A stretch of 42,561 bases of DNA from JAWLHA01 sp041690535. Its GTDB lineage: Bacteria > Pseudomonadota > Gammaproteobacteria > Thiohalomonadales > Thiohalomonadaceae. Below, one piece after another: positions 1-7,422 of this stretch. Both the position numbers and the translations under genes were made by a program. Position 1 is the first letter of the stretch. Each line of letters starts with the position of its first letter. The notes below the pieces were generated by a model that was not told where the DNA came from, did not search any database, and saw only the letters and a list, made by a program, of their open reading frames with translations. The stretch covers positions 1 to 42,561 of the forward strand of contig JAWLHA010000041.1 in assembly GCA_041690535.1 (NCBI GenBank), written 5' to 3'.

Positions 1-98
1 GGCGCGGTAGATGTGTATTCATCGAACCGCCGTGTACGTGATCCGTACGCACGGTGGTGTGGGAGGAGGGGCGCCGTGAGGCGTCCTCCTATCCCGAT
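1..98 (+). mobile_element. 3' end of a group IIC intron (domains V and VI)
   Basis: The sequence shows a domain V-like hairpin at 26-58: the arm ACCGCCGTGTACG (26-38), a 5-nt loop, and the arm 44-58, with a 2-nt bulge at 49-50 on the 3' side. The two-nucleotide bulge and the CGC triad at 28-30 are hallmarks of group IIC introns such as that of Oceanobacillus iheyensis, whose domain V also begins GAACCGCCG (from memory). It is followed by a domain VI-like hairpin at 61-95 with an unpaired A near 91 (possible branch point) and an end resembling the CTAYYCGAT terminus, placing the intron-exon junction after T98. The rest of the intron, including any reverse transcriptase gene, would lie left of the window. 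The exact 3' junction is inferred. Confidence 0.78.
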
Positions 99-333
99 TC
101 ACCCTGCTGCCCTGAGCGGATCGCTTGCGCTCAGGCCGGGACGGATGAGGTGATGGTAAAACCGCCCAATCCCGCGGCACGCCTGAAGCGCCGCGGGCGA
201 AATACCGAATCCCCGTGCGGGGGGCATAGGGCAGATCCGCTTCCCGGGTGTTCATGGCCGGGATATTTGGGCGATTGATCCCGCGGGGCGGGCCTGTCGT
301 CGACGAACGGCGGCAGGCCACTGGGAGGACGGG
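99..333. other. Intergenic stretch downstream of rhlB
   Basis: No gene was found here. It is the 3' exon side of the intron and the 3' flank of rhlB. Two perfect inverted repeats can be seen: CCTGAGCG/CGCTCAGG (111-118 with 128-135) and CCCGCGGC/GCCGCGGG (171-178 with 190-197). Either could act in ending rhlB transcription (leftward), but neither is followed directly by a clear T-run on the minus strand, so a terminator function is only a possibility. Confidence 0.5.
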
Positions 334-1632
334 TCAGTGCTTTTTGGGGGCCCCGCCCGGGGAAGTCCTTCGACGGCGCGGGTGGCCCTTGCCGGGGCTC
401 TGGTCCCGGGGCGGTCGCCGCCCGCTCTTCTCCCGCGCGACCCGAACGGGCGGTTGCGGTTCGACCAGCAGGTCCGCCGCGATCCCCTCCACCGGGATCT
501 TCGCGCCGATGTACGCCTCGATGTCGGTCAGTGAGAACGCGTACTCCTCACAGGCAAAGCTCACTGCGACCCCGCTCGCACCCGCGCGGGCAGTCCGCCC
601 GATTCGGTGGACGTAATCTTCGGCGTCCTGGGGCAGGTCGAAGTTGAACACGTGACTCACTTCGGGGATGTGCAGACCCCGGGCCGCCACATCGGTGGCC
701 ACCAGGAACGGGTATTCCCCCTGTTCGAATTGCCGGAGCAGGCTTTGGCGCTTCTTCTGCGGGATGTCGCCGGAGAGAATGGCCGATTTCGCCCCGTTGC
801 CTTCCAGATAACCCCACACCTGTTCCGCCGCCCGCTTGGTGTTGACGAAGATGATGGCCCGCTGCGGATCCAGGCGACGGATCAACCCCAGCAGGAGCGG
901 GATTTTCTCCTCCCGCGCAGGGAAGTACACCGACTGCTCCACCCGCTCGGCGGTCACCTGCTCGGGCTGCACCTCCACCAGGTAGGGGTTGTTCATGTGC
1001 TCGTAGGCCAACTCGGTCACACGCAGTGACAGCGTGGCCGAGAAGAGCATGCCGAGGCGCTGTTCCGGGCTCGGCATGCGCCGCAGCAGAAAGCGGATAT
1101 CCTTGATGAATCCGAGGTCGAACATGCGGTCGGCCTCATCCAGGACCATCACCTGGATGGCGCGCAGGTCGAATATCTTCTGCTTGAAGTAGTCGATGAT
1201 GCGCCCTGGGGTGCCTATCACCACATCCACCCCCTCGCCCAGCATCTCGCGCTGCTGGCCGTACCCGGTGCCGCCATAGACCAGGCCGAGCTTGAAGCCG
1301 CAATACTTGCCGATGACCTCCGCATCCCGGTGGATTTGAATGGCAAGCTCACGGGTGGGGGCGAGCACCAGGGCCCGTGGCTGGGTGGGACGGCGATTCG
1401 GTGTGGCCGGGTGGTGGAGCAGGTGATTGAACAAGGCCACCAAAAAGGCGGCTGTCTTTCCGGTTCCGGTCTGGGCCTGGCCGGCCACATCGCGCCCGGC
1501 GAGGGCGACCGGAAGGGTCTCGGCCTGGATGGGTGTGCAGTGGGTATAACCTGCTTCCTGCACGCCTTGAAGTAAGGGATCCGGAAGGTTCAGGTCGCGG
1601 AACTGAATGGAACTCAAGTGTGTCTGGCTCAT
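334..1632 (-). CDS. rhlB: ATP-dependent RNA helicase RhlB
   Basis: This is a DEAD-box RNA helicase that unwinds short RNA duplexes using ATP; in enterobacteria it is the degradosome partner of RNase E. The 432-residue product carries motif I AQTGTGKT (about 53-60), the Q-motif region with CTPIQAETLP, motif II in VLDEADRMFDLGF, motif III SAT, and motif VI HRIGRTAR. Its N-terminus (MSQTHLSS) and phrases such as DVAGQAQTGTGKT and LGFIKDIR follow Escherichia coli RhlB closely. The tail is basic and rich in Arg, Lys and Pro, as expected for an RNA-binding extension. The reading frame is open further upstream, but the ATG at 1632 gives the family N-terminus. It is divergent from trxA-rho, the order known in E. 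coli, which supports RhlB over other DEAD-box paralogues. Confidence 0.95.
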   Translation of the reverse strand: MSQTHLSSIQFRDLNLPDPLLQGVQEAGYTHCTPIQAETLPVALAGRDVAGQAQTGTGKTAAFLVALFNHLLHHPATPNRRPTQPRALVLAPTRELAIQIHRDAEVIGKYCGFKLGLVYGGTGYGQQREMLGEGVDVVIGTPGRIIDYFKQKIFDLRAIQVMVLDEADRMFDLGFIKDIRFLLRRMPSPEQRLGMLFSATLSLRVTELAYEHMNNPYLVEVQPEQVTAERVEQSVYFPAREEKIPLLLGLIRRLDPQRAIIFVNTKRAAEQVWGYLEGNGAKSAILSGDIPQKKRQSLLRQFEQGEYPFLVATDVAARGLHIPEVSHVFNFDLPQDAEDYVHRIGRTARAGASGVAVSFACEEYAFSLTDIEAYIGAKIPVEGIAADLLVEPQPPVRVAREKSGRRPPRDQSPGKGHPRRRRTSPGGAPKKH

Positions 1633-1780
1633 AGAGGGACAAGCATACCAAAAAACCTCGTTGTACAGGCTTGAAATGGCCGCGGGAATGGGCTCAAATG
1701 TTCCGGGCAGCCTTATACCAAGAATCAACCGGATGCTTCGCTGAGCCAGCAGGGGGCGTCGAATCATTGGAGGCACACAA

Positions 1781-2107
1781 TTGAGCGACAAGATTGCATA
1801 CGTCACTGACGACACATTCGAGAGCGAAGTGCTCAGCGCGGAAGGACCCGTCCTGGTCGACTACTGGGCGGACTGGTGCGGCCCCTGCAAGATGATTGCT
1901 CCGATTCTGGACGAAATCGCCGAGGAATATGCGGGTAAGCTCAAGGTTGCGAAGCTCAACATCGACGAAAATCCCAACACCCCGCCGAAGTATGGCATCC
2001 GCGGCATTCCGACACTGATGCTGTTCAAGGGCGGGAATGTGGAAGCCACGAAGGTTGGGGCGGTTTCAAAATCACAGCTGACTGCCTTCATCGACAGCAA
2101 TATCTGA
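1781..2107 (+). CDS. trxA: Thioredoxin 1
   Basis: This is the general cytoplasmic disulfide reductase that passes electrons from thioredoxin reductase to substrates such as ribonucleotide reductase. The 108-residue product has the WCGPC active site with Cys33 and Cys36, the buried Asp before it, and the cis-proline in GIPTLMLF. Length is normal for the family. The start codon is TTG at 1781, set by a good ribosome-binding site GGAGG at 1769-1773, seven bases upstream; no ATG fits the family N-terminus. It lies divergent from rhlB and 213 bp before rho, the classical arrangement. TTG at a highly expressed gene may temper translation, which is inference. Confidence 0.96.
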   Translation: MSDKIAYVTDDTFESEVLSAEGPVLVDYWADWCGPCKMIAPILDEIAEEYAGKLKVAKLNIDENPNTPPKYGIRGIPTLMLFKGGNVEATKVGAVSKSQLTAFIDSNI

Positions 2108-2117
2108 CGATTTTCCG

Positions 2118-2147
2118 GGCGTCCGGCCCTCGCCAGGGCTGGACGCC
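2118..2147 (+). terminator. Stem-loop in the trxA-rho interval
   Basis: A 13-bp stem (GGC plus GTCCGGCCCT pairing with AGGGCTGGAC plus GCC, one G-T wobble, 4-nt loop CGCC) begins about 10 bases after the trxA stop. No T-run follows, so it is not a textbook intrinsic terminator. It may protect the trxA 3' end or be part of the rho leader, which is known in E. coli to be autoregulated by Rho-dependent attenuation. No leader peptide is claimed. Confidence 0.4.
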
Positions 2148-2320
2148 GCCCCATCGGGGTGGTAACCTTCGCCGCAATCACCTATAACTAGTCGTACGCC
2201 AGAGTTCTGCCGTTCCCGGCGATCCTCCTTTCCGGTCTGAAGGCTCACCGCCTTCGATGACGTTTTCCACAGGTTTCCTTCTGTCTAGTCGCATAGCCAC
2301 CGAATCCAACGGTCACCAAC

Positions 2321-3577
2321 ATGAATCTCACGGAACTTAAGCGCAAACCCGCCGCTGAACTGATCGACATTGCCAACTCCCTGAATATCGAAGGCATTTC
2401 GCGGTCGCGTAAGGAGCAGGTGATCTTCTCCATTCTGAAGGCGCTGGCCAAGAATGGTGAGGATATCCACGGCGATGGGGTGCTGGAGATTCTCCAGGAC
2501 GGCTTTGGATTCCTGCGCTCGGCAGATGCATCCTATCTGGCCGGCCCCGACGACATCTATGTCTCGCCCAGCCAGATCCGGCGCTTTAACCTGCGCACCG
2601 GCGACACCGTCTCCGGCAAGATCCGGCCTCCCAAGGAGGGTGAGCGCTATTTCGCCCTGCTCAAGGTCAGTGAGATCAACTTCGAGCCGCCGGAGAACGC
2701 GAAGAACAAGGTCTTGTTCGAAAACCTGACGCCGTTGCATGCCAACGAGCGGCTCACCCTCGAGCTCGGCAACGGCAGCACCGAAGACATCACGGCCCGG
2801 GTGATCGATCTGGTGGCCCCCATCGGCAAGGGCCAGCGCGGGCTCATCGTCTCGCCGCCGAAGGCGGGTAAGACCATGATGCTGCAGAACATCGCCCAAT
2901 CCATCACCGCACGCCATCCCGAGTGCTATCTCATCGTACTGCTCATCGATGAACGTCCCGAAGAGGTGACGGAGATGATGCGTTCGGTGCGGGGCGAGGT
3001 CGTGTCCAGCACCTTTGACGAGCCGGCCAGCCGGCATGTGCAGGTGGCGGAGATGGTCATCGAGAAGGCCAAGCGCTTGGTGGAGCACAAGCGCGACGTG
3101 GTCATTTTGCTTGATTCCATCACCCGCCTGGCCCGCGCCTACAACACCGTGATCCCCTCCTCGGGCAAGGTGTTGACCGGTGGTGTCGATGCCAACGCGC
3201 TGCATCGGCCGAAGCGTTTCTTCGGCGCGGCCCGCAATATCGAAGAGGGCGGCTCCCTGACGATTCTGGCCACCGCCCTCATTGACACCGGATCGCGCAT
3301 GGATGATGTGATTTACGAGGAATTCAAGGGAACGGGCAATATGGAGATCCATCTGGATCGCCGTATCGCCGAGAAGCGTATCTATCCCTCCATCAACATC
3401 AATCGCTCCGGCACGCGCCGGGAAGAGCTGCTTACCGACGTGGAGGAACTGCAGAAGATGTGGATCCTGCGCAAGCTCCTGCATCCCATGGATGAGCTTG
3501 CCGCCATGGAATTCCTCCATGACAAGCTCAAGGACTCCAAGACCAACTCTGAGTTCTTCGATTCCATGAAGCGCTGA
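2321..3577 (+). CDS. rho: Transcription termination factor Rho
   Basis: Rho is a hexameric RNA-dependent ATPase that loads on C-rich untranslated RNA and dislodges RNA polymerase. The 418-residue protein has the N-terminal helical domain (1-48), the cold-shock RNA-binding domain with GFGFLRS (61-67), Walker A in SPPKAGKT (178-185), Walker B in VVILLDSITR, and the Q- and R-loop region ending GSLTILATALIDTGS. Length matches the E. coli protein (419). The ATG at 2321 starts the expected MNLTELKRKP sequence. It follows trxA and is convergent with glgP, with only 8 bp between the two stop codons. Confidence 0.98.
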   Translation: MNLTELKRKPAAELIDIANSLNIEGISRSRKEQVIFSILKALAKNGEDIHGDGVLEILQDGFGFLRSADASYLAGPDDIYVSPSQIRRFNLRTGDTVSGKIRPPKEGERYFALLKVSEINFEPPENAKNKVLFENLTPLHANERLTLELGNGSTEDITARVIDLVAPIGKGQRGLIVSPPKAGKTMMLQNIAQSITARHPECYLIVLLIDERPEEVTEMMRSVRGEVVSSTFDEPASRHVQVAEMVIEKAKRLVEHKRDVVILLDSITRLARAYNTVIPSSGKVLTGGVDANALHRPKRFFGAARNIEEGGSLTILATALIDTGSRMDDVIYEEFKGTGNMEIHLDRRIAEKRIYPSININRSGTRREELLTDVEELQKMWILRKLLHPMDELAAMEFLHDKLKDSKTNSEFFDSMKR

Positions 3578-3590
3578 GCACCGGCTCAGC
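3573..3590. terminator. Hairpin shared by the rho and glgP stops
   Basis: The inverted repeat GCTGAG/CTCAGC with a 6-nt loop spans the TGA of rho (3575-3577) and the stop of glgP (3586-3588) on the other strand. It could end or stabilise both convergent transcripts, but it has no T-run in either direction, so function is uncertain. Confidence 0.3.
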
Positions 3591-6069
3591 GGCGCCGGGA
3601 GACCGGTACGACGCCCCAGATCTGGGCCGCATACTCGCTGATGGTGCGATCGGACGAGAAGCGGCCCATATGGGCGACATTGAGTATGGATTTGCGCGCC
3701 CAGGTGTCGCGATCCAGATAAGCTGCATCGACGCTCTCCTGGGTGGCCACATAGGCGGCGTAGTCCGCCAGAAGCAGGTATTGGTCGCCTCCCCGCAGCA
3801 GGGACTCCACGATCGGTCGAAAGCGGCGAGGTTCGTCCGGCGAGAAGTAGCCGGAGGCGATCATGTCCAGAGCCCGCTTCAACTCCGGATCCGCCTCATA
3901 GTACTCCCGTGGATCATACGGCCCGCACTTGAGTGCGCGCACCTCTTCCACGGTAAGGCCGAAGATGAAGATGTTCTCTTCCCCCACCGCCTCCAGAATC
4001 TCCACGTTCGCCCCGTCCAGCGTGCCGATGGTCAGTGCGCCGTTGAGCGCCAGTTTCATGTTCCCCGTGCCTGATGCCTCGGTGCCGGCGGTGGAGATCT
4101 GCTCCGACAGCTCCGCTGCAGGGATCACCTCCTGGGCGGTGGAGACGTCATAGTTGGGAATGAACACCACCTTGAGACGATCCTGCACCTTCGGGTCATT
4201 GTTCACGATGTCGGCCACATCGTTGATGAGCTTGATCACCAGCTTGGCCATCGTGTAACTCGGAGCCGCTTTACCGGCGATGAGCACCGTGCGGGGCACC
4301 CGATCGGAAGCCCGGCCGTCGCGAATACGGTTGTAGAGGGTGATCACATGCAGGATGTTGAGCAGCTGCCTCTTGTATTCGTGAATGCGCTTGACCTGCA
4401 CATCGAAGATCGAGTGTGGATCGACGCGCACCCCGAGCCGGTCCGCGATGTTCTGCGCCAGCCGGCACTTGTTGTCCAGTTTGATCTCATTGAAGCGGCG
4501 CCGGAACTCGCCCTCTTCCGCCGCCCCTGCGAGTTCCTCCAACCGGCCCAGATCGGTGACCCAGCCGGGTCCGATCCGTTCGCAGATGAGCTGTGCGAGA
4601 TCACGGTTGGCCTGGTTCAGCCACCGCCGGGGAGTGATGCCGTTGGTGATGTTGATGAAGCGCTCGGGAAAGAACCGATGGAAATCGTTGAAGATTTCAT
4701 TCTGCAGCAGTTCGGTATGGAGCTTGGCCACCCCATTGACCTTATGGCTGCCGACGATCGCCAGATGGGCCATGCGGATCCGACGCCCGCCTTGCTCGTC
4801 CACGAGAGACATCCTGCGCAGGCGCTCCACGTCCCCGGGGTGGTGGTGCATTACATCATTGAGGAAACGATGGTTGATCTCATAGATGATCTGCAGGTGA
4901 CGCGGCAGGATCTGGCCAATCATCTCCACCGGCCAACTCTCCAGCGCCTCGGGCAGCAGGGTGTGGTTGGTGTAGGCGAAGGTCCGTAGGGTGATGTCCC
5001 AGGCCCGTTCCCACTCCATGTTGTGGACGTCCAGGAGGATGCGCATCAATTCGGGAATGGCGATGGCCGGGTGGGTATCGTTGAGCTGAATGGCCACCCT
5101 GTCCGGCAACTCGTCCAGGGAGTCGTGATGCTTTTGAAACCGCCCGATGATGTCCTGGAGCGACGCACTCACGAAGAAATACTGCTGTTTGAGGCGCAAC
5201 TCACGCCCTTCCTCGGTGGTGTCGGCGGGGTAGAGCACCTTGGAGAGGTTCTCGGAGCGGGTCTTGTCCTCAACGGCCTTGATGTAGTCGCCCTCGTTGA
5301 AGTAGTGGAGGTCGAAGTCACGGCTCGCCTTCGCCGCCCACAGGCGCATGTTGTTGACCGTATCCACCTGGAATCCGGGAATGGGGGTGTCGTAGGCCAT
5401 GGCCATGACGTCGTCCGTCTCCACCCAGTGGTGGCGCAGCCGGCCCCATTCGTCACTGTACTGCACGACCCGGCCGTAGAACTTGACTTGGTAGAGCACC
5501 TCGGGACGCGGGAACTCCCAGGGGTTGCCGTAGCGCAGCCAGTTATCTGGGTGTTCCACCTGCCGGCCGTTCTCCAGTTTTTGCCGGAACATGCCGTACT
5601 CATACCGGATCCCGTAGCCGTAGCCGGGGAACTGGAGGGTGGCCATGGAGTCGAGAAAACAGGCGGCGAGGCGTCCCAAACCGCCGTTACCGAGCGCCGC
5701 ATCGAACTCCAGGTCGCGGACCGTCTCGAAGTCGATGCCCATCTCGCCGAGGGCCTTGCGGGCTACCTCGTAGAGGCCAAGATTGAGGAGGCTGTTGGTG
5801 AGCGTGCGCCCGATGAGAAATTCAAGGGAGAGGTAGTAGACGCGCTTGGCGTCTTCACGGTAGTAGCTGCGCTGGGTTTCCATCCAGCGCTCGATGAGTT
5901 GATCGCGCACCACGTAGGCAAAGGCGTGGAACCAGTCCCGGTCCGTGGCCGTATAGTTGTCCTTGCCAACCTCGAAGATCATCCGGTTGGCCAGCGCCCG
6001 CACGATGGCCTCGAGGTCAACCTCTTCATGGTCGAATGCGAAGGAGTGCCTGGAAGCGCTCGCAGTCAT
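3586..6069 (-). CDS. glgP: Glycogen/maltodextrin phosphorylase
   Basis: This enzyme removes glucose from alpha-1,4-glucan chains with inorganic phosphate, giving glucose 1-phosphate, with pyridoxal phosphate as cofactor (GT35 family). The 827-residue product has the length typical of the family. The N-terminal domain contains DAALGNGGLGRLAACFLDSMA, and the cofactor-binding block TEASGTGNMK carries the Schiff-base lysine at about residue 672. KRIHEYKRQ and LNDTHP are also intact. The start at 6069 is preferred because a GGAGAG element lies just upstream and the protein begins MTASASRHSF; an in-frame ATG at 6084 has no ribosome-binding site. No other glycogen genes are nearby, so it stands alone between rho and rpmE. 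Substrate preference (glycogen or maltodextrin) cannot be told from the sequence. Confidence 0.95.
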   Translation of the reverse strand: MTASASRHSFAFDHEEVDLEAIVRALANRMIFEVGKDNYTATDRDWFHAFAYVVRDQLIERWMETQRSYYREDAKRVYYLSLEFLIGRTLTNSLLNLGLYEVARKALGEMGIDFETVRDLEFDAALGNGGLGRLAACFLDSMATLQFPGYGYGIRYEYGMFRQKLENGRQVEHPDNWLRYGNPWEFPRPEVLYQVKFYGRVVQYSDEWGRLRHHWVETDDVMAMAYDTPIPGFQVDTVNNMRLWAAKASRDFDLHYFNEGDYIKAVEDKTRSENLSKVLYPADTTEEGRELRLKQQYFFVSASLQDIIGRFQKHHDSLDELPDRVAIQLNDTHPAIAIPELMRILLDVHNMEWERAWDITLRTFAYTNHTLLPEALESWPVEMIGQILPRHLQIIYEINHRFLNDVMHHHPGDVERLRRMSLVDEQGGRRIRMAHLAIVGSHKVNGVAKLHTELLQNEIFNDFHRFFPERFINITNGITPRRWLNQANRDLAQLICERIGPGWVTDLGRLEELAGAAEEGEFRRRFNEIKLDNKCRLAQNIADRLGVRVDPHSIFDVQVKRIHEYKRQLLNILHVITLYNRIRDGRASDRVPRTVLIAGKAAPSYTMAKLVIKLINDVADIVNNDPKVQDRLKVVFIPNYDVSTAQEVIPAAELSEQISTAGTEASGTGNMKLALNGALTIGTLDGANVEILEAVGEENIFIFGLTVEEVRALKCGPYDPREYYEADPELKRALDMIASGYFSPDEPRRFRPIVESLLRGGDQYLLLADYAAYVATQESVDAAYLDRDTWARKSILNVAHMGRFSSDRTISEYAAQIWGVVPVSRRR

Positions 6070-6223
6070 GCCCTTGCTCTCCATGGAATGGCACCGCAGT
6101 GTGCCGGAAGAGTAACACGGTAGGCGGTGGTAAACACCTCTAATTCCACCGACTAGAATTCGCTTCAAGCGTTCCCTCGATATGGGAACCCGGGGGGGGC
6201 TTGAGACTCGAATCCTTCAGGAC

Positions 6224-6252
6224 TTGCTGGAGGCGGGCGGATTGCCTTATCA
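6224..6252 (+). promoter_or_regulatory. Possible sigma-70 promoter for rpmE
   Basis: TTGCTG (6224-6229) and TTATCA (6247-6252) lie 17 bp apart, about 75 bp upstream of the rpmE start. The -10 element is a poor match, so this is a weak candidate. Confidence 0.3.
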
Positions 6253-6325
6253 TCCGCCGTTTTCCAGTGCGCGGTGCCTGTCACAAGGGCAGGTAGCGGC
6301 GTAACGTAAACCTACAGGTGCTGTC

Positions 6326-6532
6326 ATGAAACCGGACATCCATCCCGAATACACCGAAGTCACCGTGAACTGTAGCTGCGGTAACTCCTTCAAGACCCGT
6401 TCGACTGCGCGCAAGGACATCAATCTCGAAGTGTGCTCCCAGTGCCACCCGTTCTACACCGGGAAGCAGAAGATGCTGGACACCGCGGGCCGCGTCGACA
6501 AGTTCCGCCAGAAGTACGGTCTCAAGAAGTAG
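6326..6532 (+). CDS. rpmE: 50S ribosomal protein L31, zinc-binding type
   Basis: L31 is a small protein of the large ribosomal subunit that bridges to the 30S head. The 68-residue product has four cysteines, C16 and C18 (NCSCG) and C37 and C40 (VCSQC), followed by HPFYTGKQK, which marks the zinc-binding C+ form rather than the zinc-independent paralogue made under zinc limitation. Length is normal. It is followed by a strong intrinsic terminator (6554-6585), so it is probably transcribed mostly on its own. Its position next to a nuclease gene and maeB matches the Pseudomonas order. Confidence 0.97.
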   Translation: MKPDIHPEYTEVTVNCSCGNSFKTRSTARKDINLEVCSQCHPFYTGKQKMLDTAGRVDKFRQKYGLKK

Positions 6533-6542
6533 GTTGGTTTCC

Positions 6543-7337
6543 TTGCGAAACCGAAAAGGGGCGCACCGCAAGGGCGCCCCTTTTTCGTTGCTGCTCACCC
6601 TCGGGCTGGCAGCGTTCGCGACCGTCAGTGCGTGGGCTGCCCCTTGCGGGCCCGAGCGCGTCGACGAAACCACCCGAGTGACCTATGTGTTCGACGGGGA
6701 TACCGTGCGCCTGGCGAGCGGTGAGCGGGTTCGCCTGATAGGCCTCGATGCACCGGAGCGGGGCCGGGACGGTGGGCCCGGCGAACCTCACGCAGAGGCC
6801 GCCCGCCGGGCCCTGCAGGGGCTGTTGGGAGGCGCGGTCGTCCGGCTTCAGTATGGCGTCGAGGAGCGGGACAGCTATGGTCGCAGGCTTGCTCATCTGT
6901 GGGACGAGCGGCAAAGCGTGAACGCATGGCTGCTTGCTCGGGGGCATGCGTTTCCGCTCGCGATCCCGCCGAATTTATACAATGCCGGCTGCTATGAACG
7001 GGCCACCGAACAGGCGCGCCAAGGGCGGTTGGGGATTTGGGCCCTGGACGCCTACCGTCCGGTCGCCAGTGCAACGCTACGCGCGAAGGATGAGGGACAC
7101 CGTGTGGTGGAGGGGCGTGTCAGGGGGGTGGGCGAGAGCCGGCGTTCGGTTTGGCTGGAGTTGGACGGACCGGTCGCGGTGCGGATTCCCAAATCCGATC
7201 TCGGCCACTTCGATGAGGACCCCCGACGGCTCCAGGGGAGGCGCGTGCTGGTCATTGGCCGCTGGCGTCACCACCAAGGCAAGCTGCGAGCGACGGTACG
7301 CCATCCCGTTACCCTGAAGGCCCTGGATGGGGATTAG
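6543..7337 (+). CDS. Secreted thermonuclease-family protein with OB-like C-terminal region
   Basis: This is a staphylococcal-nuclease-fold protein, probably a periplasmic Ca-dependent nuclease. An N-terminal basic stretch (RNRKGAHRKG) and hydrophobic segment ending in SAWA-AP form a signal peptide. The nuclease domain keeps the family's catalytic set: DGDT (51-54), Arg64 and Asp69/Glu72 in VRLIGLDAPE, and an Arg in DSYGRRLA (about 114). The last ~80 residues (VVEGRVRGVG to VTLKAL) look like a small OB-type nucleic-acid-binding module; that is inferred from pattern only. Starts available are TTG at 6534 or 6543; 6543 sits nine bases after AGTAGG. Oddly, the rpmE terminator hairpin lies inside the signal-peptide coding region. 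A gene of this family sits beside rpmE in Pseudomonas too. Confidence 0.85.
   Translation: MRNRKGAHRKGAPFSLLLTLGLAAFATVSAWAAPCGPERVDETTRVTYVFDGDTVRLASGERVRLIGLDAPERGRDGGPGEPHAEAARRALQGLLGGAVVRLQYGVEERDSYGRRLAHLWDERQSVNAWLLARGHAFPLAIPPNLYNAGCYERATEQARQGRLGIWALDAYRPVASATLRAKDEGHRVVEGRVRGVGESRRSVWLELDGPVAVRIPKSDLGHFDEDPRRLQGRRVLVIGRWRHHQGKLRATVRHPVTLKALDGD
6554..6585 (+). terminator. Intrinsic terminator of rpmE
   Basis: An 11-bp perfect stem (AAAAGGGGCGC pairing with GCGCCCCTTTT, 9-nt loop) ends in a run of five T at 6581-6585, only 21 bp after the rpmE stop. This is a textbook Rho-independent terminator. It overlaps the 5' end of the downstream nuclease reading frame. Confidence 0.9.
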
Positions 7338-7422
7338 GCTGGGTCCACCGCCCCTCGGAATGATCGTAAACTATCGCATGCCGTTCACCCCGCTTTTCCA
7401 TCTCCTATTCGTGGATTGAGAC

